Assembly (NCBI GenBank): GCA_018398805.1
Contig: JAGFBZ010001291.1
Coordinates: 53,540-117,539, forward strand
From: Hirundichthys speculiger
Taxonomy: Eukaryota; Chordata; Actinopteri; Beloniformes; Exocoetidae
Length of the DNA stretch: 64,000 bases
Reading direction: 5' to 3'
In this document: positions 52,235 to 62,136 of the stretch, piece after piece
Layout of the letters: each line of letters opens with the position of its first letter
Position numbering within the stretch: the first letter of the stretch is position 1
Program-made: the position numbers and the translations under genes
The notes under the pieces: model-generated
What the model was told of the DNA's origin: nothing
The model's database searches: none
Seen by the model: the letters and a program-made list of their open reading frames with translations, nothing else

Positions 52235-55200
52235 ATGGCTACTACTGAGATGGAACCCGGGTCGGAGCAGGGAACCACTGATCCCGACTCAAAGTACCCA
52301 ATAAAAGTCCTTTACTGTGGAGGTAAAACATCTGTCATCGTGGCGTTTGTTGTCGTTTACCGCCACCCCTCTAACCTCCGTCTCTTTCTCTCTCTCCTCC
52401 AGTTTGCTCCCTGCCTACAGAGGTGAGTCTTCAAACACCTGCAGTTCTTCTTCTTCTTGTGCAGCAGATGTTTTAACTGCTAACTGTTGTGTCTGCAGTA
52501 CTGTGAGTACATGCCTGAACCAGCCAAGTGCAGGCAGTGGCTGGAGAAGAACTTTCCAGATGTTTTTGCCAGGATGACCCTCGGTGAGTGTCGAAGCCGC
52601 CGTTGACGCACGATGAGGACGATCATACGGGAAAATGCTTTTTCAGATATAAGACGTAACGTTTGCTTTGAGGCGCACATCTGTAAATAGGCCCGCCTCC
52701 CCAGAGAGGCGAGGGGCGTCGCCGCCCGCTCGGTTTTAATTTGTCTCCTCCCTCCTTTCGGCCCCACTGGTCCGACTGCAAACGCACCCAAGCAGGAACC
52801 CGGCGCCGGCTCCGCCCGCAGGCGAAGAGGAGGAGAAGAAGAAGCAGAAGAGAGGTACGTAACGAGAAACTACCGCCAAGGTGACTGTGAACGTGAGATC
52901 TCTGCTAGGGGTGTGAAAAAAAAAATTGATTTGGCGGTAATCGCGATTTTCTGCTGCGCGATATAATATCGACTTTTCAGCTCCTGATATCGATTTTTTT
53001 TTTCAATTTTTTCGAAAACACTAATAATAAACAATAAGTAGGTTGTTTTGAAGCAAATCGTTTTGACTAGGGATGCAGGATAACTGTTTTTTTGAACCGA
53101 TAGCGATAATCGATAACTTTCAGCTCCTAAAGGCCGATACCGATAACACGCACATATACCTAAGATCATTACATCAATACTATGAACAAAACCAAAAACA
53201 GTTTTGACTCTTTAAATGAACAGATATTTGACTTGCTGCTGGCTTGCTCACGTTAGCTCACGTTAGCTCACGTTAGCTTACGTTAGCTTACGTTAGCGCG
53301 ATTTCAAAACTTCATGGAAGCGACGGTTATGTTTCAGGTGTCTGATCGTGTTTGACGTATTAAAGCTTGTGCTTGTCACAAATAACTAAACTATCTTCTT
53401 CTGAAACTTTAACGAAGTTCCACGCCGCCATGTTTGTTGTGATCAGCGCTGTGCTGCAGGCTGCATTCAAGGTGTAACGTAAATTCCTCCGTTCCCTCGT
53501 TTGCTAGTCGTTCGTTCAGCCTTTTCTATTTTTCTTTTTTTTATGTGTAACATGAGGGAAAATACTGCAAATATCAATTAAAGTCAGCAACTACTAAAAT
53601 TATGACGAGTTAACGAGTTGTTTTCTGGCATGAGGGGGTATTCTTGATTTTCCTGATTGAGTAATCGTTTTTCTGATTATGCCGACGTCACTTGAACATA
53701 ACATTCACTGCTGGTCATTCAAGGCTCAGAGGGAGCGAGACACTGCTGTGTTGACAGAAATATAAATGTTATCGGGGCTATTCGTCGTGATATCGGACTT
53801 ATCGGGATGATGTCATAATTTCCTGTTATCGGCCCGATAGTTATCGAATCAATAATTATTGTGCACCCCTAGTTTAGACTGAGTTTGTCCTCTGAATGAT
53901 CAATATCATCTGATGAACATATACAGCAACTTGATTTTCATCTCTACTTTTAATTTTGATATTAACTGAGTAGAATATCGCAATATATTGCGATAATATC
54001 TTATCGTGACCCAAATATCATGATACATATCGTATTACGAGGTCCTTGCCAATACTCACCCCTAATCTCTGCAGAGATGAAGCACAAAAGCGTCCTTTTC
54101 AGCCGCGGCTCTGCAGATCTGCTTCCAGCCTTGTTTGTGGGCGGTGCTGCTTCAGTGGGCGGAGCTGCTTCAGTGGGCGGCGCCGCTTCAGTTGGCAGCT
54201 GTGATTTATTGGTTGATTTCTCCTGGACCTGCAGGTGGAAGAGGTCAGATCAAGCAGAAAAAGAAGACGGTGCCTCAGAAAGTCACAATAGCAAAAATCC
54301 CCAGAGCCAAGAAGAAATACGTCACACGGGTGTGCGGCCTGGCGACATTCGGTGAGGATCTTTTATTTCTTCTTCTTCTCATCAGCAACATCTTAACCGT
54401 CGCTCTCTGAATGCTTAATTTCAAATGTGAACCTGTTGTTGAATCCCGGCAGACATCGAGCTTAAAGAGGCTCAGCGGTTCTTCGCCCAGAAATTCTCTT
54501 GTGGTGCCTCAGTTACAGCGGAGGATGAAATTATCATTCAGGGAGATTTTACAGACGACATCATCGACGTCATTCAAGAGAAGTGGCCCGAGGTAAGCTG
54601 TCGCCGTTGAAGCGTTGGTCCGCCGTTGAAGCGCCGGTCCGCCATTGGAGCGTCGGTCCGCTGTTGAAGCGTTGGTCCGCCGTTGAAGCGTTGATCCGCC
54701 ATTGAAGCGTTGGTGCCCCGTTAAAGCGTTGGTCCGCCGTTGAAGCGTCGGACCCCCGTTGAAGCGTTGATCCGCCATTGAAGCGTTGGTCAGCCGTTGA
54801 AGCATTGGTCCGCCGTTGAAGCGTCGGTCCGCCGTTGAAGCGTCGGTCCGCCGTTGGAGCGTCGGCCCGCCGTTGGAGCGTCGGCCCGCCGTTGGAGCGT
54901 CGGTCCCCCGTTGGAGCGTCGGTCCGCCGTTGGAGCGTCGGTCCGCCGTTGGAGCGTCGGTCCCCCGTTGGAGCGTCGGTCCCCCGTTGGAGCGTCGGCC
55001 CGCCGTTGGAGCGTCGGCCCGCCGTTGGAGCGTCGGTCCCCCGTTGGAGCGTCGGTCCCCCGTTGGAGCGTCGGTCCGCCGTTGGAGCGTCGGTCCGCCG
55101 TTGGAGCGTCGGTCCCCCGTTGGAGCGTCGGTCCCCCGTTGGAGCGTCGGTCCCCCGTTGGAGCGTCGGTCCCCCGTTGGAGCGTCGGTCCGCCGTTGGA

Positions 55201-58200
55201 GCGTCGGCCCCCCGTTGGAGCGTCGGCCCGCCGTTGGAGCGTTGATCCCCCGTTGAAGCGTTGATCCCCCGTTGAAGCGTTGATCCCCCGTTGAAGTGTT
55301 GGTCCGCCGTTGAAGCGTTGGTCCGCCGTTGAAGGGTCGATGCGCCGTTTAAGCGTCGGACCCCCGTTGAAGCGTCGGTCCGCCGAAGAAGTGTTGGTCA
55401 GCCGTTGAAGCGTTGATGCGCCGTTGAAGCGTTGATGCGCCGTTGAAGCGTCGGTCCGCCGTAAAAGCGTCGGTCCCCCGTTGAAGCGTCGGTCCGCAGT
55501 TAAAGCGTCGGTCCGCCGTTGAAGCGTCGGTCTGCCGTTGGAGCGTCGGTCCGCCGTTGGAGCGTCGCTCCCCCGTTGGAGCGTCGGTCTGCCGTTGAAG
55601 CGTCGGTCCGCCGTTGGAGCGTCGGTCCCCCGTTGGAGCGTCGGTCCGCCGTTGAAGCGTCGGTCCGCCGTTGGAGCGTCGGTCCCCCGTTGGAGCGCCG
55701 GTCCGCCGTTGAAGCGCAGGTCCGCCGTAGAAGCGTCGGTCCGCCGTAGAAGCGCCGGTCCGCCGTTGAAGCGTCGGTCCGCCGTTGGAGCGTCGGTCCC
55801 CCGTTGGAGCGTCGGTCCCCCGTTGGAGCATCGGTCCCTCGTTGAAGCGTCGGTCTGCCGTTGAAGCGTCGGCCCGCCTTTGGAGCGTCGGCCCGCCGTT
55901 GGAGCGTCGGTCCCGCGTTGGAGCGTCGGTCTCCCGTTGGAGCGTCGGTCCCGCGTTGGAGCGTCGGTCTCCCGTTGGAGCGTCGGTCTCCCGTTGGAGC
56001 GTCGGTCTCCCGTTGGAGCGTCGGTCCCGCGTTGGAGCGTCGGTCCGCCGTAGAAGCGCCGGTCCGCCGTTGAAGCGTCGGTCCGCCGTTGAAGCGTCGG
56101 TCCCCCGTTGGAGCGCCGGTCCCCCGTTGGAGCGTCGGTCCGCCGTTGGAGCGCCGGTCCCCCGTTGGAGCGCCGGTCCCTCGTTGGAGCGTCGGTCCCC
56201 CGTTGGAGCGTCGGTCCGCCGTTGGAGCGCCGGTCCCCCGTTGGAGCGCCGGTCCCCCGTTGGAGCGTCGGTCCGCCGTTGGAGCGCCGGTCCCCCGTTG
56301 GAGCGTCGGTCCCCCGTTGGAGCGTCGGTCCGCCGTTGGAGCGTCGGTCCGCCGTTGGAGCGTCGGTCCGCCGTTGGAGCGTCGGCCCGCCGTTGGAGCG
56401 TCGGTCCCCCGTTGGAGCGTCGGTCCGCCGTTGGAGCGTCGGTCCGCCGTTGGAGCGTCGGTCCGCCGTTGGAGCGTCGGTCCCCCGTTGGAGCGTCGGT
56501 CCCCCGTTGGAGCGTCGGTCCGCCGTTGGAGCGTCGGCCCCCCGTTGGAGCGTCGGCCCGCCGTTGGAGCGTTGATCCCCCGTTGAAGCGTTGATCCCCC
56601 GTTGAAGCGTTGATCCCCCGTTGAAGCGTTGGTCTGCCGTTGAAGCGTTGGTCCGCCGTTTAAGCGTCGGACCCCCGTTGAAGCGTCGGACCCCCGTTGA
56701 AGCGTCGGTCCGCCGAAGAAGTGTTGGTCAGCCGTTGAAGCGTTGATGCGCCGTTGAAGCGCTGGTCCCCCGTTGAAGCGTTGGTCTGCCGTTGAAGCGT
56801 TGGTCTGCCGTTGAAGCGTCGGTCCCCCGTTGGAGCGTCGGTCCCCCGTTGGAGCGTCGGTCCGCCGTTGAAGCGTCGGTCCGCCGTTGGAGCGTCGGTC
56901 CCCCGTTGGAGCGTCGGTCCCCCGTTGGAGCGTCGGTCCGCCGTTGAAGCGCAGGTCCGCCGTTGAAGCGCTGGTCCGCCGTAGAAGCGTCGGTCCGCCG
57001 TAGAAGCGCCGGTCCGCCGTTGAAGCGTCGGTCCGCCGTTGGAGCGTCGGTCCCCCGTTGGAGCGTCGGTCCCCCGTTGGAGCGTCGGTCCCCCGTTGAA
57101 GCGTCGGTCTGCCGTTGAAGCGTCGGCCCGCCTTTGGAGCGTCGGCCCGCCGTTGGAGCGTCGGTCCCGTCCCGTTGGAGCGTCGGTCTCCCGTTGGAGC
57201 GTCGGTCCCGCGTTGGAGCGTCGGTCTCCCGTTGAAGCGTCGGTCTCCCGTTGGAGCGTCGGCCCGCCGTTGGAGCGTCGGTCCGCCGTTGAAGCGCAGG
57301 TCCGCCGTTGAAGCGCTGGTCCGCCGTAGAAGCGCCGGTCCGCCGTAGAAGCGCCGGTCCCCCGTTGGAGCGTCGGTCCCCCGTTGGAGCGTCGGTCCCC
57401 CGTTGGAGCGTCGGTCCCTCGTTGAAGCGTCGGTCTGCCGTTGAAGCGTCGGCCCGCCTTTGGAGCGTCGGCCCGCCGTTGGAGCGTCGGTCCCGCGTTG
57501 GAGCGTCGGTCTCCCGTTGGAGCGTCGGTCCCTCGTTGGAGCGTCGGTCCCTCGTTGAAGCGTCGGTCTGCCGTTGAAGCGTCGGCCCGCCTTTGGAGCG
57601 TCGGCCCGCCGTTGGAGCGTCGGTCCCGCGTTGGAGCGTCGGTCTCCCGTTGAAGCGTTCTCCCGTTGGCGTCCCCGTTGGAGCGGCGTCGGCCCCGTTG
57701 GAGCGTCGGTCCCCCGTTGGAGCGTCGGCCCGCCGTTGGAGCGTCGGTCCCCCGTTGGAGCGTCGGTCTCCCGTTGGAGCGTCGGCCCGCCGTTGGAGCG
57801 TCGGTCTCCCGTTGGAGCGTCGGTCTCCCGTTGGAGCGTCGGCCCGCCGTTGGAGCGTCGGCCCCCCGTTGGAGCGTCGGTCTCCCGTTGAAGCGTCGGT
57901 CTCCCGTTGGAGCGTCGGTCCCCCGTTGGAGCGTCGGTCTCCCGTTGGAGCGTCGGTCCCCCGTTGGAGCGTCGGTCTCCCGTTGAAGCGTCGGTCTCCC
58001 GTTGGAGCGTCGGCCCCCCGTTGGAGCGTCGGTCTCCCGTTGAAGCGTCGGTCTCCCGTTGGAGCGTTGGTCCCAACCCTACCCCCGGTCCGTGGTAAAA
58101 TTGTCAAGCGTTGGGGACCACTGCAATAAACCACGAGAAAAAGAGAACTTTTTTCTTCCTTCACATTTATTAAACTACAATAACGTAGCCGCTTCCTTCA

Positions 58201-59751
58201 AAATTATAAATATGAAAAAAGTTGTAGAAGATTGCAGCAGCAGTTTAAATCAGGCGATCAAAACTGCAAGTGACGCGCCGCCGTCGCCGGTGGTGGCGCG
58301 TTCAGAAAACCAAAGCGGGAATCGCCGTGAGCAGCAGATCACATCCGGACAACATCTGCCGTCGGGGTTATTAAGGCTTCGTTGCTTCGATTTTAGTGGG
58401 ATACGTAAATGTAACTCCTCCAGGTTTTATATCCGTAAAGCGTCGTTGCTCTGTCCGCTTTGGTTGCAGTTCTATCGGCATTTAAAAGCAGATAATGAAA
58501 CAGGACCGTGGGTGCTCTGGTCCGTTTTTAAAGGGTTAAAGGATTTAACCTTCTACACGTCATGAAACGCGTCTCCATAGTTGCTGCTAAATGGTTTGAT
58601 GATTCAGTGTGTTTACATGGGAAGTTTAATTCCTCTTTAATTCAGAATTAAAGTTATAGCCGAATAAAAGTTACCATGTAAACACTTAATTCCATATGAA
58701 AATGTCAATTCCGAATTAAACTTAAGTCCGAAGTAAGTGGCTGGTTTATTCCCATTTTAATTCCGAATTAAATAATTCTGCGGTCATGTTTACACTCATT
58801 CCTCTTTAAATTAATTCCCGTCTTTCTGCGCATGCTAGTTCTCTTGCCCGTCTGTCGCCATGACGCTTATATTCCCACTGGGCTTGTTTTCAAAACAAAG
58901 TTTCAAGATGGCGGCACGCAGTAAACGGTGTTCAAGAGCAGAGACGATTTATTTAATAAATAGCTTGGAGGAACTGGAAATAATTAAAAGAACAGATGGC
59001 AGGAAACATAAAAATTGTGAGCTTTTCAAAGCGGCCAGGTTAAATGAAGGAGGTTTCGCAGATAGAGACGCCACCCAGGTCAAAAATAAGTGGAATGTTG
59101 TTGCTAATCGAGTTGTTGCTAAGTTTGTTTTCTTCCGGTAGATGTAAAGACGTCCCCCCCCCCCCCCCCCCCCCCATCCAATCAGAACCCTTCCCAACCC
59201 CCAGACCTAAAGCGGAGTTGGATAAAGCCGAACAAACGTGTTTTCCACATAAACCTTAATTCGGAATTACTATTTCCATGTAAACTTGAAGGAAAATTAG
59301 GGCCCTATGAAATCCGTTTTATTTTTTCTCAAATTCCGTTTCAATTTTTTTCATTTTCGGTGTTTTTCGGTTTTTAATTTTTGAGAATTCGGTTTTAAGC
59401 ATTTTATGCAAATTGAACCCAAAGGCAGTATATAAAGTAATGAAATATAGACAATTTATGCAATTCTAACTGTAAACTTTAATGTTTTCATACATTTAAA
59501 CATATTGTGTCCAATAAAACATTATTTTTTTTTACAAAGAAAAAAATTCAAGAAAAAATAACTCAAATAGGTGAAATCCATTTAAAGTATCTTTTCGTGT
59601 CCATTCAATCGTGTCCTGGCTAAATTAGCAGAACATTGAATCACCAGACACATAATAATCTCGGAGAAACTGCTCTGTCCTGTACCTGGGAGACAGCCGC
59701 TAGTTCCTTCGCTTCTTCACCGGTTTCTCAGGTGGCCGCTTCGACATGTTG

Positions 59752-59784
<33 letters not shown>

Positions 59785-60492
59785 AATGAGGGAAGCGGGG
59801 GCAGGAGGGGGCGGAGAAGCGCGCAGTGTCCCAGCTTTTCGTGACCCCTGTTGGAACATTTTCTCGAAAGAAAAGTTCCTTTTAGTCCGGGAGAAAAAAA
59901 AAAACAAACTGTTACGCAAATTGCGTTCAGTTCTGTTATATTGTGCATTTAAAGTGAATTCCGTTTTTAATCTCCAATTCCGCGATTCCGTGATCGCGGA
60001 TTCCATAGGGCCCTAGAAAATAGTTTAATTCGGAATTATTTAATTTGGAATTATTAATTCGGAATTAAAAAACATCATGTAACCGCGGCCTATGAGTCCA
60101 TAAAGCCACTATATGTAGTAATGACACTTCTGACCACATGGGGGCGTCGTATTACAAGAGTTTACATGTTGGTCCTCGGCCTGGGGGGAAAAGGAGAGCA
60201 CCTGGAAGTCAAAACACCTCAGATCAGTTCGCCCCCATGTGGTCAAAAGTGGTATTGCTACAAAAGATGTGAGTCTTGTATTCACCTCCGTCCTGCAGGT
60301 CTTAGATGTCCCCTGCTTCAGCGCATCTTCAGGGCATCAGGGAAACATCTAAGACCTGCAGGCCCTTGGAGACTGGGGTTGGAGACCCCTGATCTGAGCG
60401 AAACGAACGTCCCGGCAGTTCTGACCTCGGCGTGTCTTCTTCTGCAGGTGGACGACGACAGCATCGATGATCTGGGCGAAGTCAAGAAGTGA
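52235..60492 (+). CDS. denr: DENR, density-regulated re-initiation and release factor (7 coding exons)
   Basis: Partner of MCTS1 in re-initiation after short uORFs and in recycling of 40S subunits; cytosolic. Exons: 52235-52322, 52403-52422, 52499-52583, 52822-52854, 54235-54351, 54453-54592, 60448-60492, all GT/AG with agreeing phases, 175 residues (human 198). The N-terminal zinc-binding region shows VLYCGVCSLPTEYCEYM. A basic linker ([15 protein letters not shown]) follows, then the SUI1/eIF1-like domain with [28 protein letters not shown] and [17 protein letters not shown]. It ends DDLGEVKK. The ATG at 52235 is the first in the exon and precedes DYP-like KYPIKVLYC. The linker exon is shortened (see findings). 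A 19-bp array fills the last intron, of 5.9 kb. Confidence 0.96.
52905..54065. mobile_element. ATCG-rich MITE with a second element inserted
   Basis: The outer family starts AGGGGTGTGAAAAAAAAAATT and ends CAATACTCACCCCTA. Within it, 53068-53878 begins GGGATGCAGGATAACTG and ends ATTATTGTGCACCCCTAG, a different inverted-repeat element related to the palindromes at 3703-3818. It also contains four to five copies of CTCACGTTAG near 53248. Confidence 0.65.
54130..54195. repeat. Three-copy 18-bp repeat (GCTTCAGTGGGCGGAGCT)
   Basis: Three GC-box-containing units in DENR intron 4. Confidence 0.8.
54604..58075. repeat. 19-bp minisatellite array, about 180 copies
   Basis: Unit GTCGGTCCGCCGTTGGAGC with C/G, A/G and T variants. 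It begins about 11 bases after the DENR exon 6 donor (54592). Blocks of variants repeat at exact multiples of 19: CGCCGAAGAAGTGTTGGTCA occurs at 55381 and 56711 (1,330 = 70 x 19), and the CGCCTTTGGAG variant recurs at 133-bp spacing near 57455 and 57588. Long ORFs on both strands (up to 858 codons) arise because no frame of the unit contains a stop. Confidence 0.96.
58100..58600. other. DENR last intron between array and transposon, nothing recognised
   Basis: A 168-codon ORF (58059-58565) begins inside the array. It has no recognisable domain, and it lies within an intron. Confidence 0.5.
58608..60092 (+). mobile_element. Myb/SANT-bearing miniature element, copy D, with nested insertion
   Basis: Ends GTGTTTACATGGGAAGTTTA and CATCATGTAACCGCGGCC. 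ORF 58884-59141 is the most complete of the four copies: [20 protein letters not shown], then [15 protein letters not shown] and [18 protein letters not shown]. This is a Myb/SANT-like trihelix with a Trp in the third helix. A hAT-like element is inserted at about 59299-60016. Confidence 0.75.
59299..60016. mobile_element. hAT-like element nested in copy D
   Basis: Ends TAGGGCCCTATGAAATCCG and CGGATTCCATAGGGCCCTA are inverted repeats. The interrupted host sequence (GGAAAATAG at the junction) rejoins when it is removed, as in copies A-C, with GAAAAT-like duplications on both sides. Contains a long T run (59750-59780). No transposase. Confidence 0.8.
60290..60400. mobile_element. Near-palindromic MITE copy
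   Basis: CCTGCAGGTCTTAGATGTCC pairs with GGGAAACATCTAAGACCTGC. Related to 46676-46880. It lies just 50 bases before the final DENR exon. Confidence 0.65.
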
Positions 60493-60760
60493 AGACCAAA
60501 TATGCACTTTTACTGAAATGGATGTGACCTGTAACAGCAACAACTTGGCCAAATGTACACATTAAGTCATTTTATACTTATTTTATTTACTGTACATAAA
60601 ATCTGCGGACTTGGCCACTCACTTGGCATTTGTTTTTGGTTTTTTTTGTTTTTTTTTTTTAGTTGATAGCTGCTTTCTCTGGATTGCCAAAGGTGTGGTC
60701 TGACCTGAATCCTTCACAAATGTTCTTCACTCGAAACTGTAGGCTAATAAATTTCAGTTT
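60493..60760 (+). terminator. denr: DENR 3' UTR and poly(A) signal
   Basis: The 3' UTR follows the TGA at 60490-60492. A canonical AATAAA lies at 60746-60751, followed by a TG-rich stretch. The cleavage site is inferred. Confidence 0.65.
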
Positions 60761-61104
60761 TCCGCCTGTGCGCTCAAATCTTGTTTCCAGGTTTGTCTTT
60801 GTGCTGGTTTTTCCTCCGGGGCTCTGATTAGCCTCAGATGGCCGCGGGTTGCTTGTTTTCCACGCGTCCCCCGTGAGCAAACCGTTCCCTCGGCATTAAT
60901 AGTTTTATAACGAAGGCGCCGGCCCCGTCAGATAACATTTACGGTTGTTTCCGCGCTCCTCTGGGGTCAATGTCACTTCCCCATAGATAACCGAGCGCAC
61001 GGATGTTAGCGCCGCTCTTGAATTAGCGTGTTTGTCTGGGACATTTGCATGAACGCAAACACGACTCCCCTTCCAACAAAGGCGTGCTGTGCGGCGTATC
61101 TCTA

Positions 61105-61149
61105 TTGACTCGTATATAGCGGCGGTTTGAGCGCCGCCGAAGCCAGAAG
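61105..61149 (+). promoter_or_regulatory. TATA-like element upstream of the receptor gene
   Basis: TATATA at 61113-61118, 32 bases before the ATG. If used, the leader would be only a few bases, so a spliced upstream leader is equally possible. Confidence 0.35.
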
Positions 61150-62136
61150 ATGAACCTCACGGAGTCGGTCGTCTGCTGCGCCTTCGACGCTCCCGTCCTG
61201 GACCGGGTCCTGCCGCCGGTGCTGGTCCTGGAGTTCACGTTCGGGCTGCTGGGCAACGTCGTGGCCCTGTGCATGTTCGTCTTCTACATGGACGCGTGGA
61301 AGCCCAACGCCGTGTACCTGGCCCAGCTGGCGGTCGCCGACTCCATCGTGCTGTTCTGCCTGCCCTTCCGGGCCGACTACTACCGGCGCGGCAAGGACTG
61401 GATCCACGGGGACGTCCCGTGCCGCATCCTCCTCTTCCTGCTGGCGGCCAACCGCGCCGCCGGGATCTTCTTCCTCACGGCCGTCGCCGTCGACCGCTAC
61501 TTCAAGATCGTCCACCCGCGGAACCCCGTCAACCGCCTGGGTCTGGTCTACGCCGCGTGGGTGTCGCTGGGGCTCTGGGCCCTGATCCTCCTGGCGACCG
61601 GGTACCTCCTCGCCGACGAGCACACCTTCGACCGCAACAACACGCAGTGCGAGAGCTTCAACATCTGCATGGGCTTCTCCCCCATCGCCACCTGGCACAA
61701 CGCCTTCTACGTCATCCAGTTCTTCCTGCCCACCGCCATCGTGGCCTTCTGCACCGTCCGGATCACCTGGCAGCTCAACAACAGGACGCTGGACAAGACG
61801 GGGAAGATCAAGCGGGCGGTCCAGTTCGTCCTGGCCGTGGCCCTCATCTTCGTCATCTGCTTCTTCCCCAGCACCGTGTCGCGCATCGCCGTCTGGATCC
61901 TGAAGGTGTGGTACGACGAGTGCCGGTACTTCGAGGAGGCCAACCTGGCCTTCTACACGTCCGTGTGCCTGACCTACTTCAACAGCGTCCTCAACCCGCT
62001 CGTCTACTACTTCTCCAGCCCGGTCTTCAGCGGCGTCTTCAGGAAGGTCCTGAACAAGCTGCTGGGAAGAAGCGAGGACAGCGACCCGCCGGCGTCCTCC
62101 GAGAACATTTCCACCGTTGATGGTAGACGGGCTTAA
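61150..62136 (+). CDS. hcar1: Hydroxycarboxylic acid receptor (HCAR1/HCAR2-like class A GPCR)
   Basis: Intronless, 328 residues, very GC-rich at third codon positions. Gi-coupled receptor family for lactate, 3-hydroxybutyrate or related acids, at the plasma membrane. Seven hydrophobic helices. N-glycosylation sites are at N2 and N163. Paired Cys lie at 9-10, as in mammalian HCAR2. The TM3-ECL2 disulfide is C91-C167, with DRY at 115-117, CFFP in TM6 (237-240) and NPLVY at 282-286. The acid-binding set maps to R102 (NRAAG, equivalent to human HCAR2 R111), R245 (R251) and Y276 (Y284). The sequence VLPPVL-LEF-FGLLGN closely resembles HCAR2. Position next to DENR matches the HCAR cluster. Which paralogue or ligand is unresolved, so the symbol is provisional. 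Overlapping ORFs in other frames are shadows. Confidence 0.9.
   Translation: MNLTESVVCCAFDAPVLDRVLPPVLVLEFTFGLLGNVVALCMFVFYMDAWKPNAVYLAQLAVADSIVLFCLPFRADYYRRGKDWIHGDVPCRILLFLLAANRAAGIFFLTAVAVDRYFKIVHPRNPVNRLGLVYAAWVSLGLWALILLATGYLLADEHTFDRNNTQCESFNICMGFSPIATWHNAFYVIQFFLPTAIVAFCTVRITWQLNNRTLDKTGKIKRAVQFVLAVALIFVICFFPSTVSRIAVWILKVWYDECRYFEEANLAFYTSVCLTYFNSVLNPLVYYFSSPVFSGVFRKVLNKLLGRSEDSDPPASSENISTVDGRRA

Noticed and set aside
52480..52791. 103-codon minus-strand ORF across DENR exon 3
   Set aside because: Shadow of DENR exon and intron sequence. No splice logic or family match.
55500..58164. Minus-strand ORFs of 858 and 478 codons and many plus-strand ORFs ([12 protein letters not shown] repeats)
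   Set aside because: The 19-bp unit has no stop codon in most frames, so long ORFs are automatic. Intronic in DENR.
58059..58565. 168-codon ORF after the 19-bp array
   Set aside because: Begins inside the array, lies in a DENR intron and shows no recognisable domain.
61102..62120. 283-codon plus-strand and 198-codon minus-strand ORFs overlapping the receptor
   Set aside because: GC-rich shadow frames of the receptor gene; only the 61150 frame has GPCR motifs.
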